From contig NZ_JAGGJF010000001.1 in the NCBI RefSeq assembly GCF_030466405.1, positions 682,001-746,000 on the forward strand: 64,000 nt of DNA, read 5' to 3'. Source of the DNA: Pseudidiomarina terrestris (GTDB lineage Bacteria > Pseudomonadota > Gammaproteobacteria > Enterobacterales > Alteromonadaceae). A model generated the notes under the pieces. The model made no database searches, was not told the origin of the DNA, and saw nothing but the letters and a program-made list of their open reading frames with translations. Shown here in pieces: positions 1 to 8,503 of the stretch; positions within the stretch are counted from its first letter, which is position 1, and every line of letters starts with the position of its first letter. A program made the translations under genes and the position numbers.

Positions 1-1461
1 CACCGGATTATAGGTCGCAATCCCCTGTCCCCAAAAGCCGAGCAGCAGTTGGTTTTGGTCGGTTTCAAGAATAGCATTGACGGCCTGATCACTGAGTTCG
101 AGCTGGTCGTGGATATGCGTCACCCGTCTCAGTTGTTCGGGTTTGTCTACATGCGTCCGGTATAAGCGGGTATTGGTCGCCACCCAGAGGTTGCCATGGG
201 AATCTGAGTAGATGGTTTCGACTTGGTTCACAGACTCGTCGTCAGGGAAGGATAATAAACGCCAGTTCTGGCTCTGCGCATCGCGATGTGCGACTCCAGC
301 AGTTGTACCGAGCCATAGGTCATTGTTGGCGCTGTAATGAACAGCATAGGTTGCACGCTGCTCTGCCAATCCGAGCTGGCTGAGGTGAGCAGCACTGAGC
401 GTCTCTGTAAAGTCCTGACGATCGCGGCGGCCAACAAAAATACCCTGGTCGCGCGCGCCTACCCACATATCACTGACACTATCGAAAGCAATCGCGCGCA
501 CGTCTACGCCCTTGAGTTTACCCCACTCCTGATCAAGCCTGACGTACTCTCTGCGTTGCCGGTCAATCAAATGCAGACCATCGGACCCTCCGGACCAGAA
601 GGTATTGGCGTCCGTTGCAAATGGATCCTGGGCCAGCACATTAGAGCGAACCTGCCCTAGATTTTCGTAACCTTGTGGATAACGAACAGGAACGAACTCT
701 TCGTGCTGTTGATCAAAGAAGAACACTCCGAAATCGGTGCCAACCCAGACTTCACTATCGAAAACCGCCAAGGTACGGATTTCATTTCGACGATTCGGCC
801 CCTGTTCAGCCGGATTGAGCAGATAGTGCTGCCACTCCTTCAAATCAGGGGTTAAACGGTACAAGCCCTGAGAGGTGGCCACCCATAGATAATCACTCGA
901 CTCTGTCAGCCACCAGATACGTTCTGTGCGCAAGGGATGCCCTGCCGGCAACCCACGCGTTTGCCACTTTGCTTTGTCGGTCATTACCAGGTAGCTGAGC
1001 CCATTCAGGGTGCCGACCCAGAGCCGTTCTTTTGCATCGTAATAAAGGGTCTGCACCCGATCGTCGCGCAGCGAGGAGGGATCCTCCGGACGGAGTGAAA
1101 AACTCCCGGCGGCGCTCGCAGCAACATGCCAGTTGGCGAGACCATGGCCCCATGTCGCCGCCCATAAAGTATCGTCTGGGGTGATGAGCAGGGATGAATA
1201 GCTGACACGTTCACCGCTGGGAATGAGTTGCGACGACCAGGACACATAATCGTAGCCATCGTAACGCAGGACGCCATCGGTATCTGATGCGAACCAGAGG
1301 AAATCATTGGCGCCACGATAGATAGCGTAAACAGAGGATTGACGACCGCCGAGTTGCTCTGAGAGTCGGTGGAACTCGTCAAATTCGCTGGCTTGCGCTG
1401 TGGTCAGCAGCGATAGCCAGCTTAACGCCGTCAGGAAAAGTGTATAAATCGATGTTCGCAT
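1..1461 (-). CDS. Two-component regulator propeller protein, 3' end outside window
   Basis: The frame is open from an ATG at 1461 to the window edge, giving 487 residues with no stop, so the C-terminal part is missing. The first about 24 residues form a signal peptide ending near AQAS. The rest is a run of propeller-blade repeats of the Reg_prop kind (LWFASDTDGV, LWVGTLNGLS, LWVATSQGLY, VWVGTDFGV, LWLGTTAGV, LWVATNTRLY), each about 40-50 residues apart. In known families such a periplasmic propeller is followed by a Y_Y_Y domain, one membrane helix and a histidine kinase or GGDEF domain. Which output domain follows cannot be seen here. The repeats are certain; the signalling role is inferred from the family. 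Confidence 0.85.
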   Translation of the reverse strand, partial: MRTSIYTLFLTALSWLSLLTTAQASEFDEFHRLSEQLGGRQSSVYAIYRGANDFLWFASDTDGVLRYDGYDYVSWSSQLIPSGERVSYSSLLITPDDTLWAATWGHGLANWHVAASAAGSFSLRPEDPSSLRDDRVQTLYYDAKERLWVGTLNGLSYLVMTDKAKWQTRGLPAGHPLRTERIWWLTESSDYLWVATSQGLYRLTPDLKEWQHYLLNPAEQGPNRRNEIRTLAVFDSEVWVGTDFGVFFFDQQHEEFVPVRYPQGYENLGQVRSNVLAQDPFATDANTFWSGGSDGLHLIDRQRREYVRLDQEWGKLKGVDVRAIAFDSVSDMWVGARDQGIFVGRRDRQDFTETLSAAHLSQLGLAEQRATYAVHYSANNDLWLGTTAGVAHRDAQSQNWRLLSFPDDESVNQVETIYSDSHGNLWVATNTRLYRTHVDKPEQLRRVTHIHDQLELSDQAVNAILETDQNQLLLGFWGQGIATYNPV

Positions 1462-1548
1462 TCTGTCCCGCCGGCATCTGACAAACTAACGTCAAAACAA
1501 TCAAAAAAGATGCCGTATTGTGACTAATTTATAACACTTTTCCCACCC

Positions 1549-2649
1549 TTATTTCGAATCTTTCCGATGCTGCGCCTGATTCAGTGCCTGAATCGCAAAG
1601 CTTCCCAGCCAGTGCCCGCCTTCATAACTGTCGCCAATCAGGTTCGGGTACGAATAGGCAAAATGCGCATCTGCTACGTCTCGTAAATGACTGTATTGCG
1701 GGTATTCATTGGCAAGTGCATACAGGTTCCACGCCCGACTAAAATTCAGACCGTCCAGATGAACCAGTTTGCCGTCGGTACGGTCACTGACGCGTCCAAC
1801 CTCGAGACTGTAATCCTCATCAGCAAGTTGTGGCATAAAATCAGCCAGCCATGGCAGAAACTCTTCTTTGCTCAGCACACGTTGCATCAGCCCAATCTCT
1901 TCCAGGCAAGGTGAGATGAAATCATAACCACTTGGCTCCCAACTTATCGGGCAATTTTTGTCGTCAATAAAGTAGGCTTTGGCCCGCTGTCTGATGAGCT
2001 CCTGCAGATCCGTCAAATTCTGGTTTACCGCATAGTCATAAGCAAAGCTTAAGCCAAAGGCTGTATTGCTGTGCTCCCCCACCCGGACCGGGTACAGCAG
2101 TTGTGGTAAAAAGCTCTGATAGCGGTCAACAATGACATCTGCCAGTGGCTGCAGGTTTTTCGCAAGCTCCTGGCCCAGTGGATCCTGCCAAGCGTGTAAC
2201 TCGTCAGATAATTTCAGTAACCATGCCCAACCGTAGGTACGCTCAAACGATTTGTGGATCTCTTTACTAAAAAACTCCGCTTCATGCGCTACATTTTCCG
2301 CGGTTAAATTACGCTTCAGAATGGCCCGGGCTTCATCTGCATGCTCCATGTCCGGAAACTGTCGTAACAAGGTGACTAATGACCAGTAGCCGTGGACTGC
2401 ACTATGCCAGTCAAAACAACCATAAAACACTGGATGATGCTCTCTTGGCTCCTTTACATCCTCTGCACCGCCCAAAACAAAGCCGGTTTTATAAGGGTAA
2501 GGGGTTTCAACACAATGCAGCGGTAGTGCTACCAACTTATCGGCTTCTGCCTGCGTGAGTCGGTGAGTGGTATCAGTGGCGGCCTGAGCCTGGCCAAACC
2601 AGCCGCACGAAAGGAGGATGGCGGTGCTGATCACGGCGTATTTATTCAT
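1549..2649 (-). CDS. DUF2891 family exported protein
   Basis: A 366-residue protein with a Sec signal peptide (MNKYAVISTAILLSCGWFGQ, cleaved after about residue 23). The body matches DUF2891: an aromatic and histidine-rich all-alpha architecture with features such as HPVFYGCFDWHSAVHGYW near residue 70, RTYGWAWLLKL near 137, and GGHWLGSFA close to the C-terminus. The pattern resembles alpha/alpha-toroid carbohydrate-processing or epimerase folds, but no reaction is established for the family. The small monooxygenase-like gene lies 12 bases upstream on the same strand, so the two are probably cotranscribed. The function of the pair is unknown. Confidence 0.85.
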   Translation of the reverse strand: MNKYAVISTAILLSCGWFGQAQAATDTTHRLTQAEADKLVALPLHCVETPYPYKTGFVLGGAEDVKEPREHHPVFYGCFDWHSAVHGYWSLVTLLRQFPDMEHADEARAILKRNLTAENVAHEAEFFSKEIHKSFERTYGWAWLLKLSDELHAWQDPLGQELAKNLQPLADVIVDRYQSFLPQLLYPVRVGEHSNTAFGLSFAYDYAVNQNLTDLQELIRQRAKAYFIDDKNCPISWEPSGYDFISPCLEEIGLMQRVLSKEEFLPWLADFMPQLADEDYSLEVGRVSDRTDGKLVHLDGLNFSRAWNLYALANEYPQYSHLRDVADAHFAYSYPNLIGDSYEGGHWLGSFAIQALNQAQHRKDSK

Positions 2650-2661
2650 AGTTTTAGCCCT

Positions 2662-2982
2662 TTATTTATCAGGTTCAGGTGGCATCACCACCCAGTCAGG
2701 ATCGGCGAACTCACCAATGGGACGAATCTCGCAGAAGTCCGCCGCACTGCGGATAATTTCTGCGACTTCCGGATTATCTTTAGACTCCATGCTATCGCGA
2801 GCCGCTTTACTATCCCAGCTTGCAATAGCGATAAGCACCTTGGGATCATCAAGTTTGCGGTGCAGTTCGGTGCCCCTGGCTCCTGGCGCCCGCTGGATAA
2901 TCTCGCTGGCGCGAACCCAAGCCTGCGCATAATCCTCTGCGCTATGCTCGCCTTTAATGTGTACTTCAAAAATATACTTCAT
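2662..2982 (-). CDS. Antibiotic biosynthesis monooxygenase (ABM)-like small protein
   Basis: A 106-residue soluble protein with the ferredoxin-like ABM pattern: a beta strand at the start (MKYIFEVHIKG), an amphipathic helix around EDYAQAWVRASEII, then a strand reading PGARGTELHRKL and another reading VLIAIASWDSK. Proteins of this fold are cofactor-free monooxygenases or heme/stress-linked dimers, but many are uncharacterised and no catalytic residue can be assigned here. An excellent Shine-Dalgarno (GAGGAGG) sits just before the ATG at 2982. It is the first gene of a probable two-gene unit with the DUF2891 gene. Confidence 0.75.
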   Translation of the reverse strand: MKYIFEVHIKGEHSAEDYAQAWVRASEIIQRAPGARGTELHRKLDDPKVLIAIASWDSKAARDSMESKDNPEVAEIIRSAADFCEIRPIGEFADPDWVVMPPEPDK

Positions 2983-3019
2983 TATCCCTCCTCAAACGAG
3001 CAGTGACGCGACCAGCACT

Positions 3020-4573
3020 TCATAAAAAGTAATCAATTGGGAGCAGTGACATGAACCAGACATAGCTGCGCCGGCACCAGCTGGTTTCGGGGTCCTTGTT
3101 ATAGGTCAGCACTTGCTCCTGCTGGTGCTCAATCCAGACCAGATCGCCCTGCTCGTCAAGTGTCAGCCGATAGGCCCGCTTACGCACCCTTGAGTCAAAC
3201 AGCTGACCTAAATCTCGCGCCAGTTCAGGGCTTTCAATCATAAAACCCAGTTCGGTATTAAGGTTCGCCGAACGCGGATCAAAGTTAAACGAGCCAATAA
3301 ACAGCTTCTGACCGTCAATTGCCACTGCTTTGGCGTGCAAACTGGATCCTGGTGATAGGCTAAAGCTGCCGGCCGGCTCCTGCTCCTCATCAAGTTGCGC
3401 ATCCGTTGGACGTAACTCGTAAAGCTTGATACCCGCCTCGAGTAATTCTTGCCGCCATTTACCATAACCCGCGTAAACAATGGCTAGATCTGTCGCCGCC
3501 AGTGAGTTGGTCAGGATGCTTATATCAACATCCCGCGCCGCCAGTGTCTTCAGAATTTCAACTCCGGAAGCAGTGGGAATTAAGTAGGGAGTCACCAGAT
3601 AGAGACTTTGCTGTGCTTCGCTAATGGCCTGTTCCAGCTGCGGATAGAGTTGCGCACTGTCACGCGCCTTTCCCAGCCCTTTGCGCGGGTCATCACTTAG
3701 CATTTGCGTCGAGGCCCAGGTCAACTCCAGCTCATCTCTTACTAACTTTTCGAGAAAACGAGACTCAGTTGCGGCCGCTTTATACTTACCTGCATGCTCA
3801 TTGTTGCTGCGGCTACGAACGATAGCCGAAACGGGCTCTGAGCCTGCCAAAGGATCATCCGGCGTATAGATTAAGTCGATGGGGTAAACGGACTTACTAT
3901 TCCAGTAAGCATCGAACTCCTGCTGCACATCGTCAACCACTGGACCAATGGCCAGCACATCCAGGTCGGAAAAAATAAATTCGTCGGTGGCACCAAAATA
4001 GGCATCGGCAATATTTCGGCCACCGGTAATGGTGACACTGCTGTCGACGGTAAATGTTTTACCATGCATGCGCCGGTTTGCGCGGTCGAGATCAGTAATA
4101 AAGCCAAACCATTTCTGCGAGCGCATCACAAAGGGGTTAAACAACCGTACTTCGATATTGGCATGCCGATGCAGTCGGCTAAGTTGCGCATCCATACCTG
4201 TTGTTTCAAAGTCGTCCAATAGCAAGCGTACCCGGACACCGCGATCAGCAGCCTTCACCAGCTCATTCGTCAGCAGGCTTCCGGTATTATCGAAACGCCA
4301 GATATAGTACTGCAAATCAATAGATTGCTCAGCTCCTTGCACGAGCTGGATGCGCGAGGCGAAAGCTTGCTGGGAATCGGCGAGAATGTGAACGCCGGAC
4401 TGGCCCGGGTGCTGAGCAGTTTGTTCAGCAACTGCGCTTCCTAATGTGGTTGCCTTGGTGATTGAGGTGGGAAGGGCGTAGCTTTCTTCGATACTCGCGC
4501 GCGGTGGCAGTTGGCATGCCGTCAAGAATAACGTGGCCATTACTGACAGCACTATGCGCAGTCGTTTTTCCAT
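3020..4573 (-). CDS. Phospholipase D family lipoprotein, ClsC-like cardiolipin synthase
   Basis: A 517-residue protein with two HKD motifs typical of bacterial PLD-type cardiolipin synthases: HGKTFTVD in the N-terminal half, followed by GGRNIADAYFG, and HAKAVAID in the C-terminal half, followed by GSFNFDPRSANLNTELG. Both histidines, lysines and aspartates are present, so it should be active. The layout matches E. coli ClsC (YmdC), which makes cardiolipin from phosphatidylglycerol and phosphatidylethanolamine. A lipobox (LFLTAC, Cys20) makes it a likely lipoprotein. I chose the ATG at 4573 because AAGGG lies six bases upstream; an in-frame TTG lies five codons further up. The lipid substrate is inferred from the family. 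Confidence 0.86.
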   Translation of the reverse strand: MEKRLRIVLSVMATLFLTACQLPPRASIEESYALPTSITKATTLGSAVAEQTAQHPGQSGVHILADSQQAFASRIQLVQGAEQSIDLQYYIWRFDNTGSLLTNELVKAADRGVRVRLLLDDFETTGMDAQLSRLHRHANIEVRLFNPFVMRSQKWFGFITDLDRANRRMHGKTFTVDSSVTITGGRNIADAYFGATDEFIFSDLDVLAIGPVVDDVQQEFDAYWNSKSVYPIDLIYTPDDPLAGSEPVSAIVRSRSNNEHAGKYKAAATESRFLEKLVRDELELTWASTQMLSDDPRKGLGKARDSAQLYPQLEQAISEAQQSLYLVTPYLIPTASGVEILKTLAARDVDISILTNSLAATDLAIVYAGYGKWRQELLEAGIKLYELRPTDAQLDEEQEPAGSFSLSPGSSLHAKAVAIDGQKLFIGSFNFDPRSANLNTELGFMIESPELARDLGQLFDSRVRKRAYRLTLDEQGDLVWIEHQQEQVLTYNKDPETSWCRRSYVWFMSLLPIDYFL

Positions 4574-4602
4574 TGTCATCCCTTGCAACGTCTTGACTAG
4601 CT

Positions 4603-4622
4603 TAGAAAGTTTACTCTTTCTA
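4603..4622 (-). promoter_or_regulatory. Inverted repeat upstream of the clsC-like gene
   Basis: A perfect 7-base inverted repeat (TAGAAAG, 6-base spacer, CTTTCTA) lies about 30 bases upstream of the clsC-like start. On the minus strand the sequence TATACT (plus strand 4622-4627) abuts it and could serve as a -10 element, placing the repeat near the transcription start. It may be an operator or a short 5' hairpin. No matching regulator is visible nearby. Confidence 0.3.
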
Positions 4623-4728
4623 GTATAGACCCATTACGCTGAGATAAAACCGTGTCCAACAATGGCATAAATGATCTGCGCACGCTGCCAGAGTCATCCG
4701 ACCGTGCAGCGCGGTCAGATGCTACTGG

Positions 4729-6321
4729 TCAGGACTGCATCTGCTGCCGCAGATAGTCGTCGTAGCTACCTGAAAAGTCGCGCATACCTTTATCGGTTAA
4801 CTCGATAATACGGGAGGCCAGTGAAGAGACAAATTCGCGGTCGTGACTGACAAACAGCAGGGTTCCGTCGTAATGTTCCAACGCCAGGTTCAAGGCCTCA
4901 ATGGATTCCATGTCCAGGTGGTTGGTTGGCTCATCCATGATCAGGACGTTGGGCCGCTGCATGATGAGTTTGCCAAAAATCATCCGGCCTTTTTCACCAC
5001 CTGACAAAATGGTGACAGGCTTTTTGATGTCGTCCTGGGAAAACAGCATGCGTCCAAGCACGCCGCGGATGGCCTGCTCGTCATGGTGTGGCTGTTTCCA
5101 CTGGCTCATCCAGTCAAACACGCTGATCTTGTCTTTGAACCAGTCCGCGTGATCCTGCGCGTAATAACCAATAGTGACGTTTTCCGACCACTTAATCAGT
5201 CCATCTTCAGGTGTGTGCTGTCCAACCAGCGACTTCAACAATGTCGTTTTACCGATACCGTTGGCACCAAGAATCGCAACTTTTTCGCCGACTTCGATCA
5301 TTGCACTGACGTTCTTTAACACGTGTAAGTCATCAAACGACTTGTTCACGTTTTCCAGTTCCAGGGCTAAGCGGTAGAGCTTCTTCTCTTGTTCGAAGCG
5401 AATGAAAGGGCTGACCCGACTCGACGCTTTGACTTCGGCCAATTGAATTTTTTCGATTTGCTTGGCGCGTGACGTTGCCTGTTTTGCCTTAGAGGCATTC
5501 GCAGAGAAGCGGCTGACAAACTGCTGCAGCTCGGCAATTTTCTCTTTCTTGCGGGCATTGTCGTTCAATAGCTGCTCACGCGCCTGAGTTGCGGCAAACA
5601 TGTACTGGTCGTAGTTGCCAGGATAAACACGTAGTTCGCCATAATCGATATCTGCCATGTGCGTGCAAACGCTATTTAAAAAGTGACGATCGTGCGAAAT
5701 GATGATCATGGTCGCCTGACGTTCATTCAACACCGTTTCCAGCCAGCGTATGGTATTAATATCGAGGTTGTTGGTCGGCTCATCGAGCAGCATAATGTCA
5801 GGCTCAGAAAACAATACCTGCGCCAGCAGCACCCTTAATTTCAGACCCGGAGCGATGTCGCTCATCAAACCGTAATGCGCTTCCAGTGGTATCCCGACGC
5901 CTAACAACAGTTCTCCGGCACGTGATTCTGCGGTGTAGCCATCCATCTCAGCGAATGCCACTTCGAGGTCAGCCACGCGCATGCCATCTTCTTCACTCAT
6001 CTCCGCTAAGCCATAAATGCGATCACGCTCAGCTTTGACCTGCCAAAGTTCCTCGTGACCCATAATGACCGTATCAACCACGCTGTATTGCTCGTAGGCA
6101 AACTGATCCTGGCGCAGCTTCCCCACACGCATGTTTGGCTCAATCGAGATATTTCCCGCAGAAGGTTCCTGCTCACCGCTCAGAATGCGCATGAATGTTG
6201 ATTTACCGCAGCCATTTGCGCCGATCAAACCGTACCGGTTGCCGTCGCCAAATTTAACAGAGATATTTTCGAAAAGAGGTTTTGCACCAAATTGCATGGT
6301 GATGTTTGCAGCAGAAATCAC
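4729..6321 (-). CDS. ybiT: ABC-F family ATPase YbiT
   Basis: A 530-residue ABC-F protein, the same length as E. coli YbiT. It has two ATPase domains without membrane segments. Walker A motifs are GANGCGKST (about residue 35) and GANGIGKTT (about 355). Walker B regions both contain LDEPTN/MDEPTN, and the inter-domain linker is rich in lysine and arginine. As in YbiT, the first signature is the degenerate APGLKLR while the second is [12 protein letters not shown] proteins bind the ribosomal E site and relieve particular stalled states. The start is a GTG at 6321, whose upstream region can pair into a hairpin. Two stem-loops separate it from the small gene upstream, suggesting leader-based control (inference). 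Confidence 0.95.
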   Translation of the reverse strand: MISAANITMQFGAKPLFENISVKFGDGNRYGLIGANGCGKSTFMRILSGEQEPSAGNISIEPNMRVGKLRQDQFAYEQYSVVDTVIMGHEELWQVKAERDRIYGLAEMSEEDGMRVADLEVAFAEMDGYTAESRAGELLLGVGIPLEAHYGLMSDIAPGLKLRVLLAQVLFSEPDIMLLDEPTNNLDINTIRWLETVLNERQATMIIISHDRHFLNSVCTHMADIDYGELRVYPGNYDQYMFAATQAREQLLNDNARKKEKIAELQQFVSRFSANASKAKQATSRAKQIEKIQLAEVKASSRVSPFIRFEQEKKLYRLALELENVNKSFDDLHVLKNVSAMIEVGEKVAILGANGIGKTTLLKSLVGQHTPEDGLIKWSENVTIGYYAQDHADWFKDKISVFDWMSQWKQPHHDEQAIRGVLGRMLFSQDDIKKPVTILSGGEKGRMIFGKLIMQRPNVLIMDEPTNHLDMESIEALNLALEHYDGTLLFVSHDREFVSSLASRIIELTDKGMRDFSGSYDDYLRQQMQS

Positions 6322-6356
6322 GATTACGCACCCGACTAAAAAATAGGCGCGTAATC
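6322..6356 (-). promoter_or_regulatory. Hairpin abutting the ybiT GTG start
   Basis: An 8-base perfect inverted repeat (GATTACGC / GCGTAATC, 19-base loop) ends directly before the ybiT start codon in the transcript. If it forms, it would cover the ribosome-landing region. The only purine-rich stretch upstream of the GTG (GGGTG) lies at the base of the loop. Translation could therefore depend on opening this stem. Confidence 0.4.
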
Positions 6357-6393
6357 TACGTGTTTTAGCGGTAAATTACAAAGGAAGTTTGCA

Positions 6394-6429
6394 GTAATTG
6401 ACAGTTTGAGTAAGGTTCCTGTCAATTAC
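6394..6429. promoter_or_regulatory. 11-base inverted repeat in the ybiT leader
   Basis: GTAATTGACAG and CTGTCAATTAC are perfect reverse complements separated by 14 bases. The repeat begins about eight bases after the stop of the small upstream gene (minus strand), but has no U-tract on either side, so it is not a classical intrinsic terminator. It could be an operator dyad, an mRNA stability element or the upper stem of a ybiT leader. Confidence 0.4.
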
Positions 6430-6436
6430 CAAAGCG

Positions 6437-6634
6437 TTAGCGGTCGTCTTGTCCACGTTGTTCTGGAGCAATCTGCTTGTCTTTCTGCGAGTGATTGCCG
6501 TGCGTCGAATCTGGCCGACTGTGATCTTCGCGACTTTGATTCTCTTTATCCTGCTCCGATTGCAGTTTCCGCTTTTCTTCTTCCGTCAGATCCTGCTCGT
6601 TCTTTTTAACTTTAGGATTCATTGGCCCAGTCAT
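6437..6634 (-). CDS. Small, highly hydrophilic protein
   Basis: A 65-residue protein with almost no hydrophobic residues. It is rich in E, K, Q, D, S and H, has one likely short helix (LTEEEKRKLQSEQDKEN), and the rest should be disordered. I call it a real gene because a strong Shine-Dalgarno (TAAGGAGG) sits the correct distance before the ATG and the composition is coherent. It resembles the small stress-associated disordered proteins many proteobacteria carry, but I do not recognise a named family. It lies between a membrane protein gene and ybiT on the same strand. Confidence 0.6.
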   Translation of the reverse strand: MTGPMNPKVKKNEQDLTEEEKRKLQSEQDKENQSREDHSRPDSTHGNHSQKDKQIAPEQRGQDDR

Positions 6635-6728
6635 AAAGCCTCCTTAATCATTAAAATGTAAGTGCGTTTTGATCTTGTTTTCATGACTCAGTATAGCAAA
6701 GGATTGCCAATTCCTTAAGCCGAAGCCG

Positions 6729-7319
6729 CTAACGAGGTGCGAACAGCCGCTTAAAAATAAAGTGCGAGGGCGTATATATAAGAAGGATAAAGCCCGCCAA
6801 CAGCAGGGTGAGATAAAGAAGTGGCGGCAAATCCGTACGCTGCTCACCCAGCCCATACACCCAGTTGATGTTGTCCTCCGGCTCGGTCAGCAGGTAACTT
6901 AGAGGAACAACGACGAGCGCGATCAGAATCTGTAATGGATAAGCCCGTTTATCATAACCCAGCTTGATCAGCATAAAGATAAGCACAGGCGGCAGTGCCA
7001 GATGAAAAATCCCCGATAATACTCGCACCGGCCAGGAGGTTTCGCCGCTAAACATGTAGAGCGCGACTTGTGTCAGCTGGCCGGCAGCAAGAAAGTCGGC
7101 CGTCCAGGATAACTCCAGTAACAACACCGCCACGGCCATCGTGCTGGCCAGCAAACGATTTTCCCACCACAGAGCGGGTACCAGCACAATCAGGGCAATA
7201 TCCGAGAACCAAAGAAAATTCGTAGGCCCCAGCGTATGCCAGTAAACCGGTACGATGATGGCCACCATGATCGTATAAGCCACTTTTAGCCAAAGCGGAA
7301 TTAGCTGTTGCGTGCGCAT
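6729..7319 (-). CDS. Predicted integral membrane protein
   Basis: A 196-residue protein with about six or seven hydrophobic segments (residues 8-26, 33-50, 55-75, 95-118, 128-145, 165-187) and a tryptophan-rich N-terminal half. A conserved-looking loop TEPEDNINWVYGLG precedes the last helix. No catalytic motif can be seen. The ATG is preceded by AGGGAGCG. I recognise the general type (small polytopic membrane protein of unknown function common in marine gammaproteobacteria) but not a family with a known role. Confidence 0.72.
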   Translation of the reverse strand: MRTQQLIPLWLKVAYTIMVAIIVPVYWHTLGPTNFLWFSDIALIVLVPALWWENRLLASTMAVAVLLLELSWTADFLAAGQLTQVALYMFSGETSWPVRVLSGIFHLALPPVLIFMLIKLGYDKRAYPLQILIALVVVPLSYLLTEPEDNINWVYGLGEQRTDLPPLLYLTLLLAGFILLIYTPSHFIFKRLFAPR

Positions 7320-7493
7320 AGCGTCGCTCCCTGCAGGCGTCGTTTATTTCACAGCTCTGAATTAAAGGTGTCACTCAGTGATGAAAAAATCAACTTTTCC
7401 AGTTGCGCCTGACAACACACCCGGATTTTGATGAAAAATCAGCTATTTCTTCTACACTTACTATTAAGTTCTCAACAACGGATAGGTGGGCTG

Positions 7494-7838
7494 ATGCCAA
7501 TTGAAAAATGTCCTAAATGCGAAGATCAGGTTCTGGACAGCAAGTACAGTTGTCCAGGTTGTGGCTATGTGAAACGTGATGAACCGGAACAGCAAAAGCA
7601 CCCCAAACGTGAAATAACCACCAAGAACACCGCTAAACACCTGCAAATTCAGGGGGTCATTGCGCTGTTTTTGCTTATCGCTGGGTTGCTCTGGTTTTAC
7701 CTGACCGCAGATGCGTATGAAGCCCGCGATCAGTTAAATGTCGTCGCCCTGCTGATGTTTGTTGTCGGCTTTTTTTGGTACGCAGTGATCCGCTTTAGAA
7801 TCTGGCATCAGCACGATGACAAAGACCCCAGAGATTAA
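7494..7838 (+). CDS. Zinc-ribbon membrane protein
   Basis: A 114-residue protein with an N-terminal zinc ribbon made of two CxxC pairs (CPKC at 6-9 and CPGC near 20-23), a charged linker, then two membrane helices (about 49-66 and 78-95) and a charged tail ending HQHDDKDPRD. I chose the ATG at 7494 because it starts directly before the zinc ribbon and has a purine-rich AGGTGGG upstream; an in-frame ATG lies 22 codons earlier. Such proteins are common and mostly uncharacterised; the ribbon probably binds zinc structurally. Confidence 0.65.
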   Translation: MPIEKCPKCEDQVLDSKYSCPGCGYVKRDEPEQQKHPKREITTKNTAKHLQIQGVIALFLLIAGLLWFYLTADAYEARDQLNVVALLMFVVGFFWYAVIRFRIWHQHDDKDPRD

Positions 7839-7920
7839 GCTGGTAACTCAACAGCTTCGGGCTGAATTTGAAGTTTTCGCCATCGTTCCTATACTTAACA
7901 GGTGCAGGGAAATGAACTTG

Positions 7921-7942
7921 AACTGCACATTCAACTGCAGTT
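7921..7942 (+). terminator. Possible weak hairpin between the zinc-ribbon and CBS genes
   Basis: A 7-base perfect inverted repeat (AACTGCA, 8-base loop, TGCAGTT) runs into a TTTT stretch. It could end transcription of the zinc-ribbon gene or act as an operator for the CBS gene 45 bases downstream. The stem is short, so the call is tentative. Confidence 0.3.
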
Positions 7943-7987
7943 TTAGCCTTAATTTTGTACTTTAAAGCAAAGAAGGGAGGCGTAATC

Positions 7988-8410
7988 ATGCAAGTTAAAA
8001 ATGTAATGACAACTCAACCGCAGTATCTGAAAGATAACGTAACCATTCGCGAAGCTGCGCTTACCATGCGCAACAATAAGAGCGGCTTTGAACCGCTCAC
8101 CGATGCCAACAAAGTGACCGGCGTCATTACCGACCGCGACGTTACTGTTCGCGCTGTAGCTGAAGGCAAAAGCCTTGATGACAAGGCCAGCAGTATCGCT
8201 ACTGAACGCGTCTTGTATACGTATCAGGACGAAGATATTGAGTCAGTTGTGCAAAATATGGTTGAGCAAAAGGTTCAGCGATTATTAGTGCTTAACGACC
8301 GCGAGAACAAGGATTTGGTCGGTGTTGTCACTTTAGGCGATATCGCCAATCACTGTGAAACACCACAGCTGGCTGAAAAAATCGTCAAAGCTTCGCGTAC
8401 TTACAGTTAA
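7988..8410 (+). CDS. Stand-alone CBS domain-pair protein
   Basis: A 140-residue protein made almost wholly of two CBS motifs (one Bateman module). The first contains VKNVMTTQP, NKVTGVITDRDVTVRAV; the second contains YQDEDIESVVQNMVEQKVQRLLVL and LVGVVTLGDIAN. The GxVTxxD-type ligand loop is present in the first motif (GVITDRD) and similar in the second (GVVTLGD). CBS pairs bind adenosine nucleotides and sense energy or ionic state; no partner is apparent. GGGAGG lies seven bases before the ATG, which fixes the start. A strong intrinsic terminator follows. Confidence 0.9.
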   Translation: MQVKNVMTTQPQYLKDNVTIREAALTMRNNKSGFEPLTDANKVTGVITDRDVTVRAVAEGKSLDDKASSIATERVLYTYQDEDIESVVQNMVEQKVQRLLVLNDRENKDLVGVVTLGDIANHCETPQLAEKIVKASRTYS

Positions 8411-8443
8411 GCGATGTAAAGAGCTTTCAAGATGAACTAATTT

Positions 8444-8469
8444 AAGCCAGCCATTGTGCTGGCTTTTTT
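8444..8469 (+). terminator. Intrinsic terminator after the CBS gene
   Basis: An 8-base perfect stem (AAGCCAGC / GCTGGCTT) with a 6-base loop is followed by a run of T. It lies 34 bases after the CBS stop codon and isolates that gene from the ligD-type genes downstream. Confidence 0.85.
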
Positions 8470-8503
8470 CTGCACCAGCCGCAACCGACGGGAGGGAGCA
8501 GCC

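Noticed and set aside
8456-8503. Upstream extension of the LigD phosphoesterase frame to an ATG at 8456
   Set aside because: The extension lies inside the intrinsic terminator of the CBS gene, while the ATG at 8504 has a strong Shine-Dalgarno and begins where the domain family begins.
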